A DNA stretch of 64,000 bases from an uncultured Gemmatimonadales bacterium (GTDB lineage: Bacteria > Gemmatimonadota > Gemmatimonadetes > JACCXV01 > JAHWKZ01): the NCBI GenBank assembly GCA_947259315.1, contig CAMYLR010000004.1, positions 146,192 through 210,191 of the forward strand, written 5' to 3'. Below, piece by piece: positions 44,709 to 52,982 of the stretch. The notes under the pieces were generated by a model. That model was not told the origin of the DNA. It was given only the letters and a program-made list of their open reading frames with translations, and did not search any database. The position numbers and the translations under genes are program-made. The number at the start of each line of letters is the position of its first letter. Position 1 is the first letter of the stretch.

Positions 44709-45442
44709 GCGGCTCCAGACCGCAGATCCGCGTGGTACCGGACAAACTCGCGCACAAGCTCGCGTACCTTGGCGTCACCGTTGGCGGTGTCGTCCAACTG
44801 CTCGAGAAGCCCGTAGTCCGGATGATGGTAGAGGTTCAGAAGCGCGTACTCCGCTGACGACAGTGACCGACACCCGGTGCGGTCACGCCTACACTGCGGA
44901 CAGACGACGCCACCGTCGACGACCGAAAACGATGGCGCTTGGGAGCCGGCGACGGGACGGCCGCACGCTACGCACGCGGCGAGCTCCGGCGTGACACCCA
45001 GCTGCGCGACCGCCGCCAACCGATGAAAGGTCTCCCAGCGCGATGCCCGCGTGGCCGGTGTGCGGCACAATCGTTCGAGCGCCACGGGAACGAGGTCGAA
45101 CATCGCCACCGCCGGCGCGTGGTCGGGCAGCACCGCGCGCAGGAACCGAAACCATCGGCCGGCAGCATCCATTCGTTCCAACGATTCGACGATCGCCGGA
45201 TATGCGGTTACCAACTCGACGCCCGACAACGTTTGGATATCGCGGTTGTCGCGCGAATAGTACGTCACCTGAAGACGGCGGAACGGTTCGATGATCCCGC
45301 CAAATCGACTCTTTGGCCGTCGCACGCCACGCGCCATGACCGGCACCACACCGTAGTCACGCGTGAACAATCGGTAGATCACGCTCGTGTCACCAAACCG
45401 GATCGCCTTTAACACAAAGGCTTCGGTGCGCACGAGCGACAT
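44705..45442 (-). CDS. recO: DNA repair protein RecO
   Basis: 245 residues. The N-terminal OB-fold block reads RTEAFVLKAIRFGDTSVIYR and is followed by LFTRDYGVVPVMARGVRR. A C-terminal zinc-binding segment has CVACGRP and CPQCRRD. RecO loads RecA on single-stranded DNA with RecR. It is coupled to selB by a 4-base overlap and lies 12 bases downstream of mgtE. Length is normal. Confidence 0.94.
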   Translation of the reverse strand: MSLVRTEAFVLKAIRFGDTSVIYRLFTRDYGVVPVMARGVRRPKSRFGGIIEPFRRLQVTYYSRDNRDIQTLSGVELVTAYPAIVESLERMDAAGRWFRFLRAVLPDHAPAVAMFDLVPVALERLCRTPATRASRWETFHRLAAVAQLGVTPELAACVACGRPVAGSQAPSFSVVDGGVVCPQCRRDRTGCRSLSSAEYALLNLYHHPDYGLLEQLDDTANGDAKVRELVREFVRYHADLRSGAA

Positions 45443-45454
45443 ATCGACCGTTGG

Positions 45455-46816
45455 CTACAGCAGCTGCGTGAGGAAGAAAGAGGCGGAGCCCAGAATCAAC
45501 AAGAACGAAACGATATCGGTCATGGTCGACAGAAACACCGATGATGACACGGCTGGGTCGAGCCCAATCTTATCGAGCAGGATCGGGAACGCGGCGCCCC
45601 AAAGCACACCCAGTGAGATGGCGCCCCACATCGAACCGCCGATTACAGCGCCCACGGTGATGTCGTTCCGCCACACGCCGGCTACGATGCCGATAATCAA
45701 GGCGATCAAGAATCCGATCACGAGGCCGGCGATGAGTTCTCGCACGACCGACCGCAAGGGTCTCGCGGTATGACTGGCCAGTGCGAGCCGCCTCACCGCC
45801 ACCGCGGTTGCCTGCACCGCCGAGTTGCCGGCCATAGCGGCGACGACGGGCATAAACACCACGATGAACGCCATCTGCTGAATGGTGCTCTCGAAGTGAG
45901 CGACGACGAGCGCGCCAAGCCCCGACGTGCAGAGTGTTACCAACAGCCACGGGGTCCTCGACCGTATGATCTCGATCGGGGTGGCGTACGATTCCTCCTG
46001 CTCGGCGACGCCGGACAAACGAAAGATGTCCTCGGTTACCTCGGCTTCAATAATGTCGATCACGTCGTCGACCGTGATTCGTCCGAGCAATTGATCGGAC
46101 TCGTCCACGACCGGAATCGACACCAGGTTGTACTTGGCGATCAGTCGAGCCACTTCTTCCTGGTCGACAGCCGGAAGCACGCGCACGACATCGCGCTCTA
46201 TGATCGTCTCGACCGGGTCGGAGCCGTCGGCCAAGATCAAATCCTGCAGCGCCAGCCGGCCGACCAGCTTGCCACTCTGGTCAACCACGTAGACGGTAAA
46301 GAAATCGCGCATCTCGCGGCCCTGTTGCCGAACAGACGCGATCGCCTCGTCGGCCGTGAGATGCGCCAACACACTGCAGAAGTCGGTCGTCATCACGCCG
46401 CCGGCCGATTCCTCGTCGTACTCCATCAGCGCCGCGATCTCGCGCGACTCCTCGGGCTCGATGTGCTCGAGGATCTCGTCGGCGTCCTGCGGCGGGAGCT
46501 CGGCCAGGATGTCGGCCGCGTCGTCGCGCTCGAGCTCCTCGAACAGCGCTGTCACGCCGGCCGCACCAACTGCGTGGAGAAGCTCCGGCCACGAATCCTC
46601 GTCCACCTCGGTCAGCGTTTCCGCGCGCATCGACGTCGGGATGCGCAGGAAGAACGACACCCGATCGTCGTCGTCAAGCCCGTCGATGATCTCGGCCAGG
46701 TCAGCCGGACGGAGCTCGGCGATGATCGCCTCCAGGTCGCCGTCCTCGACGCCTTGCGCGAGCACCTCGCGCACCGCCGACACCATCTCTCTGATGTGCT
46801 CCGCCTGGTCCTTCAT
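45455..46816 (-). CDS. mgtE: Magnesium transporter MgtE
   Basis: 453 residues. The N-terminal regulatory domain (HPxDLAEII-like block ELRPADLAEIIDGLDDDDR) is followed by two CBS domains (about 130-260). Five transmembrane helices complete the channel, with the conserved MPVVAAMAGNSAVQATAVAVRRLA block and the Asp-rich last helix (FLSTMTDIVSFLLIL). MgtE is an ion channel gated by cytoplasmic Mg2+ binding to the N and CBS domains. There is no ykoK riboswitch in the 12-base upstream gap. Two CorC/CNNM-type genes lie next to it, making a divalent-cation cluster. Confidence 0.96.
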   Translation of the reverse strand: MKDQAEHIREMVSAVREVLAQGVEDGDLEAIIAELRPADLAEIIDGLDDDDRVSFFLRIPTSMRAETLTEVDEDSWPELLHAVGAAGVTALFEELERDDAADILAELPPQDADEILEHIEPEESREIAALMEYDEESAGGVMTTDFCSVLAHLTADEAIASVRQQGREMRDFFTVYVVDQSGKLVGRLALQDLILADGSDPVETIIERDVVRVLPAVDQEEVARLIAKYNLVSIPVVDESDQLLGRITVDDVIDIIEAEVTEDIFRLSGVAEQEESYATPIEIIRSRTPWLLVTLCTSGLGALVVAHFESTIQQMAFIVVFMPVVAAMAGNSAVQATAVAVRRLALASHTARPLRSVVRELIAGLVIGFLIALIIGIVAGVWRNDITVGAVIGGSMWGAISLGVLWGAAFPILLDKIGLDPAVSSSVFLSTMTDIVSFLLILGSASFFLTQLL

Positions 46817-46828
46817 CGTCTATACCGC

Positions 46829-48058
46829 TTAGTCACTCGGGAAAGGTGTACGCCGCCGGAACCGCACCTTGCGTACACGTTGGGGCGTGGCGTCGAGTAC
46901 ATCGATCGTCCACCCTCGATGGACGATCACGTCACCCACCCTGGGGATCCGTCCAAGCCGAGCGATTACGAATCCGGCTACGGTCTCGGCACGATCAGTC
47001 GGCAGGTCCACGCCGCGCGCACTGTTAATCTCCGTGATCGGTACTTGGGCGTCAACGACAAACGCGCGCCGATTGGGCTCGGGCTGGGTGTCATGCTCAT
47101 CCCGAATATCGCCCACCAGCTCTTCGACCAGATCTTCCAGCGTGACCATGCCGACGACGTCGTCGTCTTCAGAAACAACGGCCAAATGGCAACGCCGGCG
47201 CTTCATCTCGAGCAGCAAGGTGTCGCAGCGCGTGCCTGGGTTGGTATGAACCACGGGACGCACCGCTGGCCTTTGGTCAGGAGCACCGCCAAAAAGATCG
47301 AACACGTGCACCATGCCGAGCACTGAAATCGAGTCGGGCCCGCGGATCGGAATGCGGGAAAAGCCGGTTCGCCGGACCAGCGCGGTGATATCAGCGATCG
47401 TCGCGTCCCACCCTGCATCGACGACCCGATTGGCCGGCGTCATGACGTCCTCGACTTGAGTACGACCAAACTCAAACACGCCACTGATGATCTCCCGCTC
47501 ACCAGACTCCACCAACCCTTCGCGCTCGCTTTCGACGAGCATCAACTCGAGGCCACGTTGATCGAGCGCGGCCTGCATCTCCGAAGTTCCTCCGGCGTAG
47601 CGCAGGATTAGTGACGCGACGCGATCAGCAAACCAGCTGATCGGGATAAAGGCCCAGGTTGCCACACCCAGAACTCGGGCCGTCGAGTTCGACGTTCGGT
47701 CGTGACCGCCGTTAACGACAACACCCGATGCCACCTCGTCGGCCGCGAACAGGAGCGGTCCCAGCACCAGGGTCACGATTATCGCCACCGCCCACGGTGA
47801 TCCGCCGGCGAATCGCTGCACCGTTGCTGCCATGAGAATCGCGGCGGCTGCGGCGGCGATCGCGTGACCGGCGCGAATGGGTCCCAGCAGATGACCCGGC
47901 GACTCGCCAAAGCGGGCCGACGCCCAACCCGCTCCGCGGACCGTGTCCGAGACCCAGCGCTGGAGTCGCGCCCGGCCAACCGACAGCAGCATCCTCTCCG
48001 ACGCGGCAAAGAAGGTCGCCGCGGCGACAGCCACCGCTATGCCCAGCAGCGCCATCAC
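46829..48058 (-). CDS. CorC/HlyC-CNNM family protein (DUF21 + CBS + CorC_HlyC)
   Basis: 409 residues. Three to four hydrophobic helices (DUF21 type) are followed by a cystathionine-beta-synthase pair (VEDVMTPANRVVDAGWDATI and RIPIRGPDSISVLGMVHVFDLF), then EEDLVEELVGDIRDEHD, and a C-terminal CorC_HlyC domain (INSARGVDLPTDRAETVAGF). The family includes Mg2+/Co2+ efflux and sodium-coupled Mg2+ transport proteins. It sits between mgtE and a second paralogue, so a role in divalent cation homeostasis is likely. The DUF21 helices are less typical than in the neighbour. It overlaps the paralogue start by 4 bases. Confidence 0.9.
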   Translation of the reverse strand: MMALLGIAVAVAAATFFAASERMLLSVGRARLQRWVSDTVRGAGWASARFGESPGHLLGPIRAGHAIAAAAAAILMAATVQRFAGGSPWAVAIIVTLVLGPLLFAADEVASGVVVNGGHDRTSNSTARVLGVATWAFIPISWFADRVASLILRYAGGTSEMQAALDQRGLELMLVESEREGLVESGEREIISGVFEFGRTQVEDVMTPANRVVDAGWDATIADITALVRRTGFSRIPIRGPDSISVLGMVHVFDLFGGAPDQRPAVRPVVHTNPGTRCDTLLLEMKRRRCHLAVVSEDDDVVGMVTLEDLVEELVGDIRDEHDTQPEPNRRAFVVDAQVPITEINSARGVDLPTDRAETVAGFVIARLGRIPRVGDVIVHRGWTIDVLDATPQRVRKVRFRRRTPFPSD

Positions 48059-49272
48059 GCCGCATCACCCTCGGTGGCGGCTTCATCCTCTTCGATCGGC
48101 TCTGCGACCACTTTCGTGATGCGTTTGCCGTCCACCGCCTCGACCCGGAAAAGCCAATCCGCCAAGCGGATCTCCTCTCCGCCTTCAGCGATGCGTCCCA
48201 TTTCGCTCGCCACCAGCCCACCGACCGTATCGACTTCGTCGGCTCGTAGATCGCTGCCGGTCAACTCGTTGAAATCGTCGAGATCGAAACCACCGTCCAA
48301 TCGATACCCACCGGCGGCAATCAACTCCACACGCGGCTCTTCACGATCGTGCTCGTCGCGTATCTCACCAACCAACTCTTCGATGATGTCTTCCAGCGTC
48401 ACGATCCCCGCCATGCCACCGTACTCGTCGACGACGATCGCCAGGTGGATGCGATCGCGCTGGAACTCCCGCAGCAGGTCATCGATTCTCTTTGCCTCTG
48501 GGACGAACGTCGGCTCCCACAAGAGCTCCTCGATCGTGTTCGGCGCGGTCGCCAAACTATGAACAAACACGACCAGTTCCTTGGCGTACAGGACACCGAC
48601 CATCGTATCGAGATCATCTCGATAGACTGGGATGCGAGAGTGTCCCGACCGTTTGACCAGCTCGGCTGCGTCGCGCCACGAGCAGTGCGCGTCGATGGCT
48701 ATCACATCGGGGCGTGGTGTCATGACCTCGCGAACGGTGGTCTCACCAAAAGAAAAGAGCGACGGTGCATCTGGAGAGACGATGTCGGTGTCGTGCGCGT
48801 CATCGTCCAACTCCCCCGATTCCGCGCGCCGCCACATGTCGTCCAGATGTCCGAGAATCGCTGTCGCCGGCTCGACCGCTCTGGTCCACGCGGCCAAGAC
48901 GGAAGCCGTCCTCCGGGCCCACGCCTCAGGCCGCTCGGCTCCCATTGCCCGTGCCACCCGATCAGCGAATACCAGCACGATCACCGCCACAACTAGCACC
49001 GATCCAAACCCGACCAGGGCGCCAAACCGCCCCGCCACCAATAGATCCGCGGTAAGCCAGCTAGTAGCCGCCATCCAGACGAGAAAGACGATCCGGCCAA
49101 ACGAAGTTCCGCGTTGAAGCTGATCGGGACTGCGGATGAGCTCGGCCACGCTCGTCGTCTCTATCGTCAGCTGGCTCGACTTGAGTGAGAAGAACGCACC
49201 CTCGCAAATCGCGAAGAAGCTGATCCCTACGAACCCGAGAATAGCGGCTGTAAAGAGCGCGACTTCGTTCAT
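48055..49272 (-). CDS. CorC/HlyC-CNNM family protein, second paralogue
   Basis: 405 residues. It has the same layout as its downstream neighbour: DUF21 helices in the first ~150 residues (ISFFAICEGAFFSLKSSQL), CBS pair with VREVMTPRPDVIAIDAHCSW and VYRDDLDTMVGVLYAKELVVF, and a well-preserved EYGGMAGIVTLEDIIEELVGEIRDEHD block. CorC_HlyC follows. The pair may form a heteromer, since two adjacent and translationally coupled paralogues are common in this family. The acidic tail (EEDEAATEGD) is unusual but short. An upstream 24-base gap separates it from ybeY. Confidence 0.92.
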   Translation of the reverse strand: MNEVALFTAAILGFVGISFFAICEGAFFSLKSSQLTIETTSVAELIRSPDQLQRGTSFGRIVFLVWMAATSWLTADLLVAGRFGALVGFGSVLVVAVIVLVFADRVARAMGAERPEAWARRTASVLAAWTRAVEPATAILGHLDDMWRRAESGELDDDAHDTDIVSPDAPSLFSFGETTVREVMTPRPDVIAIDAHCSWRDAAELVKRSGHSRIPVYRDDLDTMVGVLYAKELVVFVHSLATAPNTIEELLWEPTFVPEAKRIDDLLREFQRDRIHLAIVVDEYGGMAGIVTLEDIIEELVGEIRDEHDREEPRVELIAAGGYRLDGGFDLDDFNELTGSDLRADEVDTVGGLVASEMGRIAEGGEEIRLADWLFRVEAVDGKRITKVVAEPIEEDEAATEGDAA

Positions 49273-49296
49273 CCGTTTCGCCTCTCGTTCAAGCGC

Positions 49297-49734
49297 TCAG
49301 ACCGCTTCGGTGACGGCGCGCTGAACCCACTGCTCCTGCTTTTCACGCATGACCTGATCGGCCGACTCTGTGTCATGATCGTAACCCGCCAAGTGGAGCG
49401 CGCCATGGACGAACAACCGGCAGAGTTCACGCTCGATCGACTCGGAAGCCCGGGCAGCTTGCTCGCGCGCGCGATCGATAGAGACATAGATATCACCGAT
49501 CACCCCACCGGATCGATTGAGCTCGTACGGAAACGCGAGCACGTCGGTCGGACCGTGTTTGGCACGAAACCGCTCGTTCAATCGAGACAGGTCACGATCG
49601 TCGGTGAGGATACAATTCACCGTACCGACCTCCAATCCCTCCTCAGCCAGTAACGAGGCTAGCGTCTGGACGGGAAAGGGGTCGAGCTCAGACGGGGGCT
49701 CGACCAGCGGATGAAAGTGGATCCGAAGGCTCAT
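49297..49734 (-). CDS. ybeY: Endoribonuclease YbeY (rRNA maturation)
   Basis: 145 residues from the ATG at 49734. The zinc site HGALHLAGYDHDTESADQV is complete. The first half has NERFRAKHGPTDVLAFPY and GDIYVSIDRAREQA, standard for the family. It acts in 16S rRNA 3'-end processing and 70S quality control. Its start lies 47 bases inside the 3' end of the PgpH-like gene, a larger overlap than usual, but the next upstream ATG would only lengthen it. The neighbours pgpH and phoH form the usual YbeY gene cluster. Confidence 0.95.
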   Translation of the reverse strand: MSLRIHFHPLVEPPSELDPFPVQTLASLLAEEGLEVGTVNCILTDDRDLSRLNERFRAKHGPTDVLAFPYELNRSGGVIGDIYVSIDRAREQAARASESIERELCRLFVHGALHLAGYDHDTESADQVMREKQEQWVQRAVTEAV

Positions 49735-51961
49735 CTCGAACCTCGGGGGCGTGCAGTGACACCGTCGGGTAATCGATGCGGTGGTGGTGAATCCCGCCCA
49801 ACACAGAGACAAACTTGTCCTGCACTATGGCGAGGTCGCGAAACGTCAGATCAGCCTCGTCGAGCTGATGCTCGTCGAGCTTCATATCCACGATGCGACG
49901 AACGGCTTTCCGGAAGGCCTCCGGGGACGGGTCGCTCACCACCCGGCAGGCGGCTTCGACCGAGTCCGCAAGCATGACGACGGCGGTCTCCTTGGACCTT
50001 GGCCGTGGTCCCGGGTAAACGAAGTCGCTCACCGTTGGGAGGTCTACGCGCTCCTCCTGCTCGGCCTTGTGCCAGAAATACGTCAACCGGGTCGTCCCGT
50101 GGTGCTCGCGAATGAAGTCGATGACGTCCTCTGGGAGACCCGCGGCGGTAGCCATCTCGATGCCGTCGTGCACGTGGCGCGAGACGACACGAGCACTCGC
50201 CTCGGGGGTCAGCGAGGTATGAGGGTTTACTCCGCCGCGTTGGTTCTCGGCGAAGTACTCGGGCCGCGTCATCTTGCCGATATCGTGGTAATACGCACCA
50301 ACGCGGGCCAGAAGCGAGTTGGCTCCGATCCCCTCGGTCGCTGCCTCGGCGAGGTTGCCGACGATGATCGAATGATGGTACGACCCCGGCGCCTGGAGCA
50401 ACAAGTCCTTTAGCAGCGGTCGATTGAGATCGGCCAGCTCGAGCAGCGTAAGGTCGGTGGTCCGACCAGAAGCCCACTCCAGGACCGGGAGCAGACCCAT
50501 CGCGAGAAAGACCGCCAAACCGGCGCTCAGCGCACCCCAACCCAGGGCGATGATGAAGTCGCCCCAACCCCAGAATTGAGTCAGCCCGAGGGCGGCGATG
50601 GCGATCGCATACCCCACGATGATGAACAGCAAGCTCTCATAGAAGTGCGTCCTGCGACGAATGCGGCGCACACTCCACGCACCCGAGAGTCCAGCCACGA
50701 TCCCGGTCCACAACAATGGAAAACCAGGATCGACTTGCGCGCTCAGATACACCGCCAGGAAAAGCGTGAACGGTACGCTGAGACGGGCGTTCCACAGGAT
50801 CGCAACGGTCACCGAACCGAATGCGATCGGCGCTGCGTACACGGGGATCGACTCGACCCGGTCAAACACGGTCGTCAATCCAGCCACCAGTGCCCAGATC
50901 ATCGTCAGCACGCCGACGGCGCGATAATCTCCGAAGACGTCTCTCCGGTACATAAACAAGAAGAACCCAAACAAGGACAGCAACACGATGCCAAGGAACA
51001 GCGATCCGAGCGCCGCGCGGATGTCGTCCACCGTAAAACCACCCCGGCGACGATTGAGCTCTTCTGAGAGGCTGCGCAGCCGCTCGGCCTGCTCCAGCGT
51101 GACGCGGGTGTGCTCAGCGACGATCAGCTCGCCTTCGAGCACCTCGCTCTTCACCGGGCTCACCGTTCTTCGCGCTTCGGTGCGACGCAGAGCGGTCAAC
51201 GTTGGATGGGGTTCGAGGTTCGCCGGCATGACCGCCGGTAACAGCTGATCCGCTATGCGCTGAATCGCGGCGTCATCGATCGGGGACAATCGCCTCAACG
51301 CCGGGATCTCGGCACCGGCTCGTAATGCGACGATCTCCGATCGCGGTACTACCGCCTCGCTTCCGTCGGTTCGCAGTACCGAGATCTGGGTGCCGGCGAT
51401 TCGACTCAGATCGGTGGCCTGCAACATGAGGTGCTCGACGTAGACCGCGGGCAGTATCTGACGTGCCACCGAGCGGATCTCCGCGCGGACGCGGGGGTTG
51501 GTCAACGCCCTCTGCTCGGCGGGTCGTAACCCCACGCTGCGGCCGTTGATCCGGTTGAGTTGCGCCAGCACAGCTGAGCTCGGAGAGTCGACTTCAAACC
51601 GGCTTAGATAGGCATCGAGCTCAGCCACCGCCGAGTCGGCGTATGCCGGCTCGTGTGAGAAGACCGGTGGGACCGAGATCGCCGCCCGCTCCTGCAGCTC
51701 CTCCAATTCGCTTTCATCTCGTAGCACCGGGAAATCGAACGGCGCCAACACATCGTCGGAAGCCACCACCCCGACCCGCACGGCGGGTACCTCGTAGCCG
51801 CTCTCGGGTGGAAACAGGATCAGCGTCAGCAACGCGATGACCATTACGAGGCCCAGGCGGAACGCGAGTCCGCGCGGAGATTCGGCGTCGCGACCCGCCT
51901 TCCACCCATCGCGAAACAGAGTCAGCCGGTGAACGAAACGGTGCCAGCGATTGGCGTTCAC
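49688..51961 (-). CDS. 7TM-HD family phosphohydrolase (PgpH/YqfF-like, probable c-di-AMP phosphodiesterase)
   Basis: 757 residues. A helix near residue 35 is followed by the extracytoplasmic 7TMR-HDED domain (FSHEPAYADSAVAELDAYL), seven hydrophobic helices (about 330-500), and the cytoplasmic HD domain with GAYYHDIGKMTRP and EHHGTTRLTYFWHKA. In Listeria, PgpH hydrolyses c-di-AMP; the family assignment is firm, the substrate in this lineage is inferred. It is coupled to phoH by a 4-base overlap and overlaps ybeY by 47 bases. Confidence 0.93.
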   Translation of the reverse strand: MNANRWHRFVHRLTLFRDGWKAGRDAESPRGLAFRLGLVMVIALLTLILFPPESGYEVPAVRVGVVASDDVLAPFDFPVLRDESELEELQERAAISVPPVFSHEPAYADSAVAELDAYLSRFEVDSPSSAVLAQLNRINGRSVGLRPAEQRALTNPRVRAEIRSVARQILPAVYVEHLMLQATDLSRIAGTQISVLRTDGSEAVVPRSEIVALRAGAEIPALRRLSPIDDAAIQRIADQLLPAVMPANLEPHPTLTALRRTEARRTVSPVKSEVLEGELIVAEHTRVTLEQAERLRSLSEELNRRRGGFTVDDIRAALGSLFLGIVLLSLFGFFLFMYRRDVFGDYRAVGVLTMIWALVAGLTTVFDRVESIPVYAAPIAFGSVTVAILWNARLSVPFTLFLAVYLSAQVDPGFPLLWTGIVAGLSGAWSVRRIRRRTHFYESLLFIIVGYAIAIAALGLTQFWGWGDFIIALGWGALSAGLAVFLAMGLLPVLEWASGRTTDLTLLELADLNRPLLKDLLLQAPGSYHHSIIVGNLAEAATEGIGANSLLARVGAYYHDIGKMTRPEYFAENQRGGVNPHTSLTPEASARVVSRHVHDGIEMATAAGLPEDVIDFIREHHGTTRLTYFWHKAEQEERVDLPTVSDFVYPGPRPRSKETAVVMLADSVEAACRVVSDPSPEAFRKAVRRIVDMKLDEHQLDEADLTFRDLAIVQDKFVSVLGGIHHHRIDYPTVSLHAPEVRDEPSDPLSSAGRAPV

Positions 51962-52944
51962 TTGTCCCGCTCCGGGTCGGGCGGCACCAACTTCTCGTAA
52001 GCGGTGAGGATCTTCTGGACGAGCGCGTGACGGACGACGTCTTGCGCCGTCAGGTAGACGAACTCGATGCCGTCGATGCCGGTCAGGATGCGTTCGATCT
52101 GAAGCAAACCCGAGAACTCCGCCGGCGGCAGGTCGATCTGCGTCACGTCGCCGGTGATGACCGCTCTGGAGTTGAGCCCGAGCCGCGTGAGGAACATCTT
52201 CATTTGACGGGTGGTCGCGTTCTGGGCTTCGTCGAGGATCACGAACGCGTCCGCCAGAGTCCGGCCGCGCATGTACGCCAGCGGCGCGATCTCGATCACA
52301 CGGGTTTCGATGTAGCGACGCACCCGATCACCCGGGAGCATGTCTTCGAGCGCATCGTAAAGCGGTCGGAGATACGGATCGACTTTCTCCTGCAAGTCAC
52401 CCGGCAAGAAACCGAGCGTCTCGCCGGCCTCTACAGCTGGCCTCGCGAGGATGATGCGACGCACCGCGCGCCGCTGAAGCGCGTCGATCGCCATCGCCAC
52501 CGCCAAATACGTCTTGCCGGTACCCGCCGGACCGATCGAAACGACGATGTCGTTCTCGTTGATCGCTGCCAGGTAGGCTTCTTGTCCGGCGGTCTTGGGG
52601 CGGATGATCTTCTGCGTGCCGCGGATCGCCACCCGCTCGGCGCCCGAGGCAGGCGGAAACTCGACCGCGCCGGCCTCCAATCGATCGTAGAGACGGCGGA
52701 TGTCTTGCACGTCGAAGCCAGCGCCGGTCTGTACCAGCTCGATCAAGTGCTCGATCAAGCCGATCGCACGTGCCACACCGCGGCCGCCACCACGGACGCG
52801 CAATTCGCCCTCGCGAACGACCATGCGCGTTCCGCTCAGGTTCTCGATCAGCTTTAGGTTTTTGTCTTGTGTACCGAAGAGCGCCAGCTGATCGACGCCG
52901 TCGAGCCGAATAGCCTGGCTGCGGGAAGAGGCTTCAATAACCAC
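51958..52944 (-). CDS. phoH: PhoH-like ATPase
   Basis: 328 residues. The Walker A motif VSIGPAGTGKTYLAVAMAI lies near residue 140, followed by RIILARPAVEAGETLGFLPGDLQEKVDPYLRPLYDAL and FVILDEAQNATTRQMKMFLTRLG. The N-terminal KH-like part is present. PhoH proteins are RNA-binding ATPases that often sit beside YbeY, as here. The order aspS-phoH-pgpH-ybeY suggests a ribosome-maturation unit. Length is normal. Confidence 0.95.
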   Translation of the reverse strand: MVIEASSRSQAIRLDGVDQLALFGTQDKNLKLIENLSGTRMVVREGELRVRGGGRGVARAIGLIEHLIELVQTGAGFDVQDIRRLYDRLEAGAVEFPPASGAERVAIRGTQKIIRPKTAGQEAYLAAINENDIVVSIGPAGTGKTYLAVAMAIDALQRRAVRRIILARPAVEAGETLGFLPGDLQEKVDPYLRPLYDALEDMLPGDRVRRYIETRVIEIAPLAYMRGRTLADAFVILDEAQNATTRQMKMFLTRLGLNSRAVITGDVTQIDLPPAEFSGLLQIERILTGIDGIEFVYLTAQDVVRHALVQKILTAYEKLVPPDPERDK

Positions 52945-52982
52945 AACTAGACAGATAGTTTAGCCAGCGATCTCCCGTCCCG

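Noticed and set aside
45443-46828. Mg2+ (ykoK) riboswitch before mgtE
   Set aside because: The upstream gap is only 12 bases and contains no structured leader.
45770-47326. 518-codon plus-strand open frame opposite mgtE and a CorC-type gene
   Set aside because: Both minus-strand genes have strong family signatures; the shadow shows none and no ribosome-binding site.
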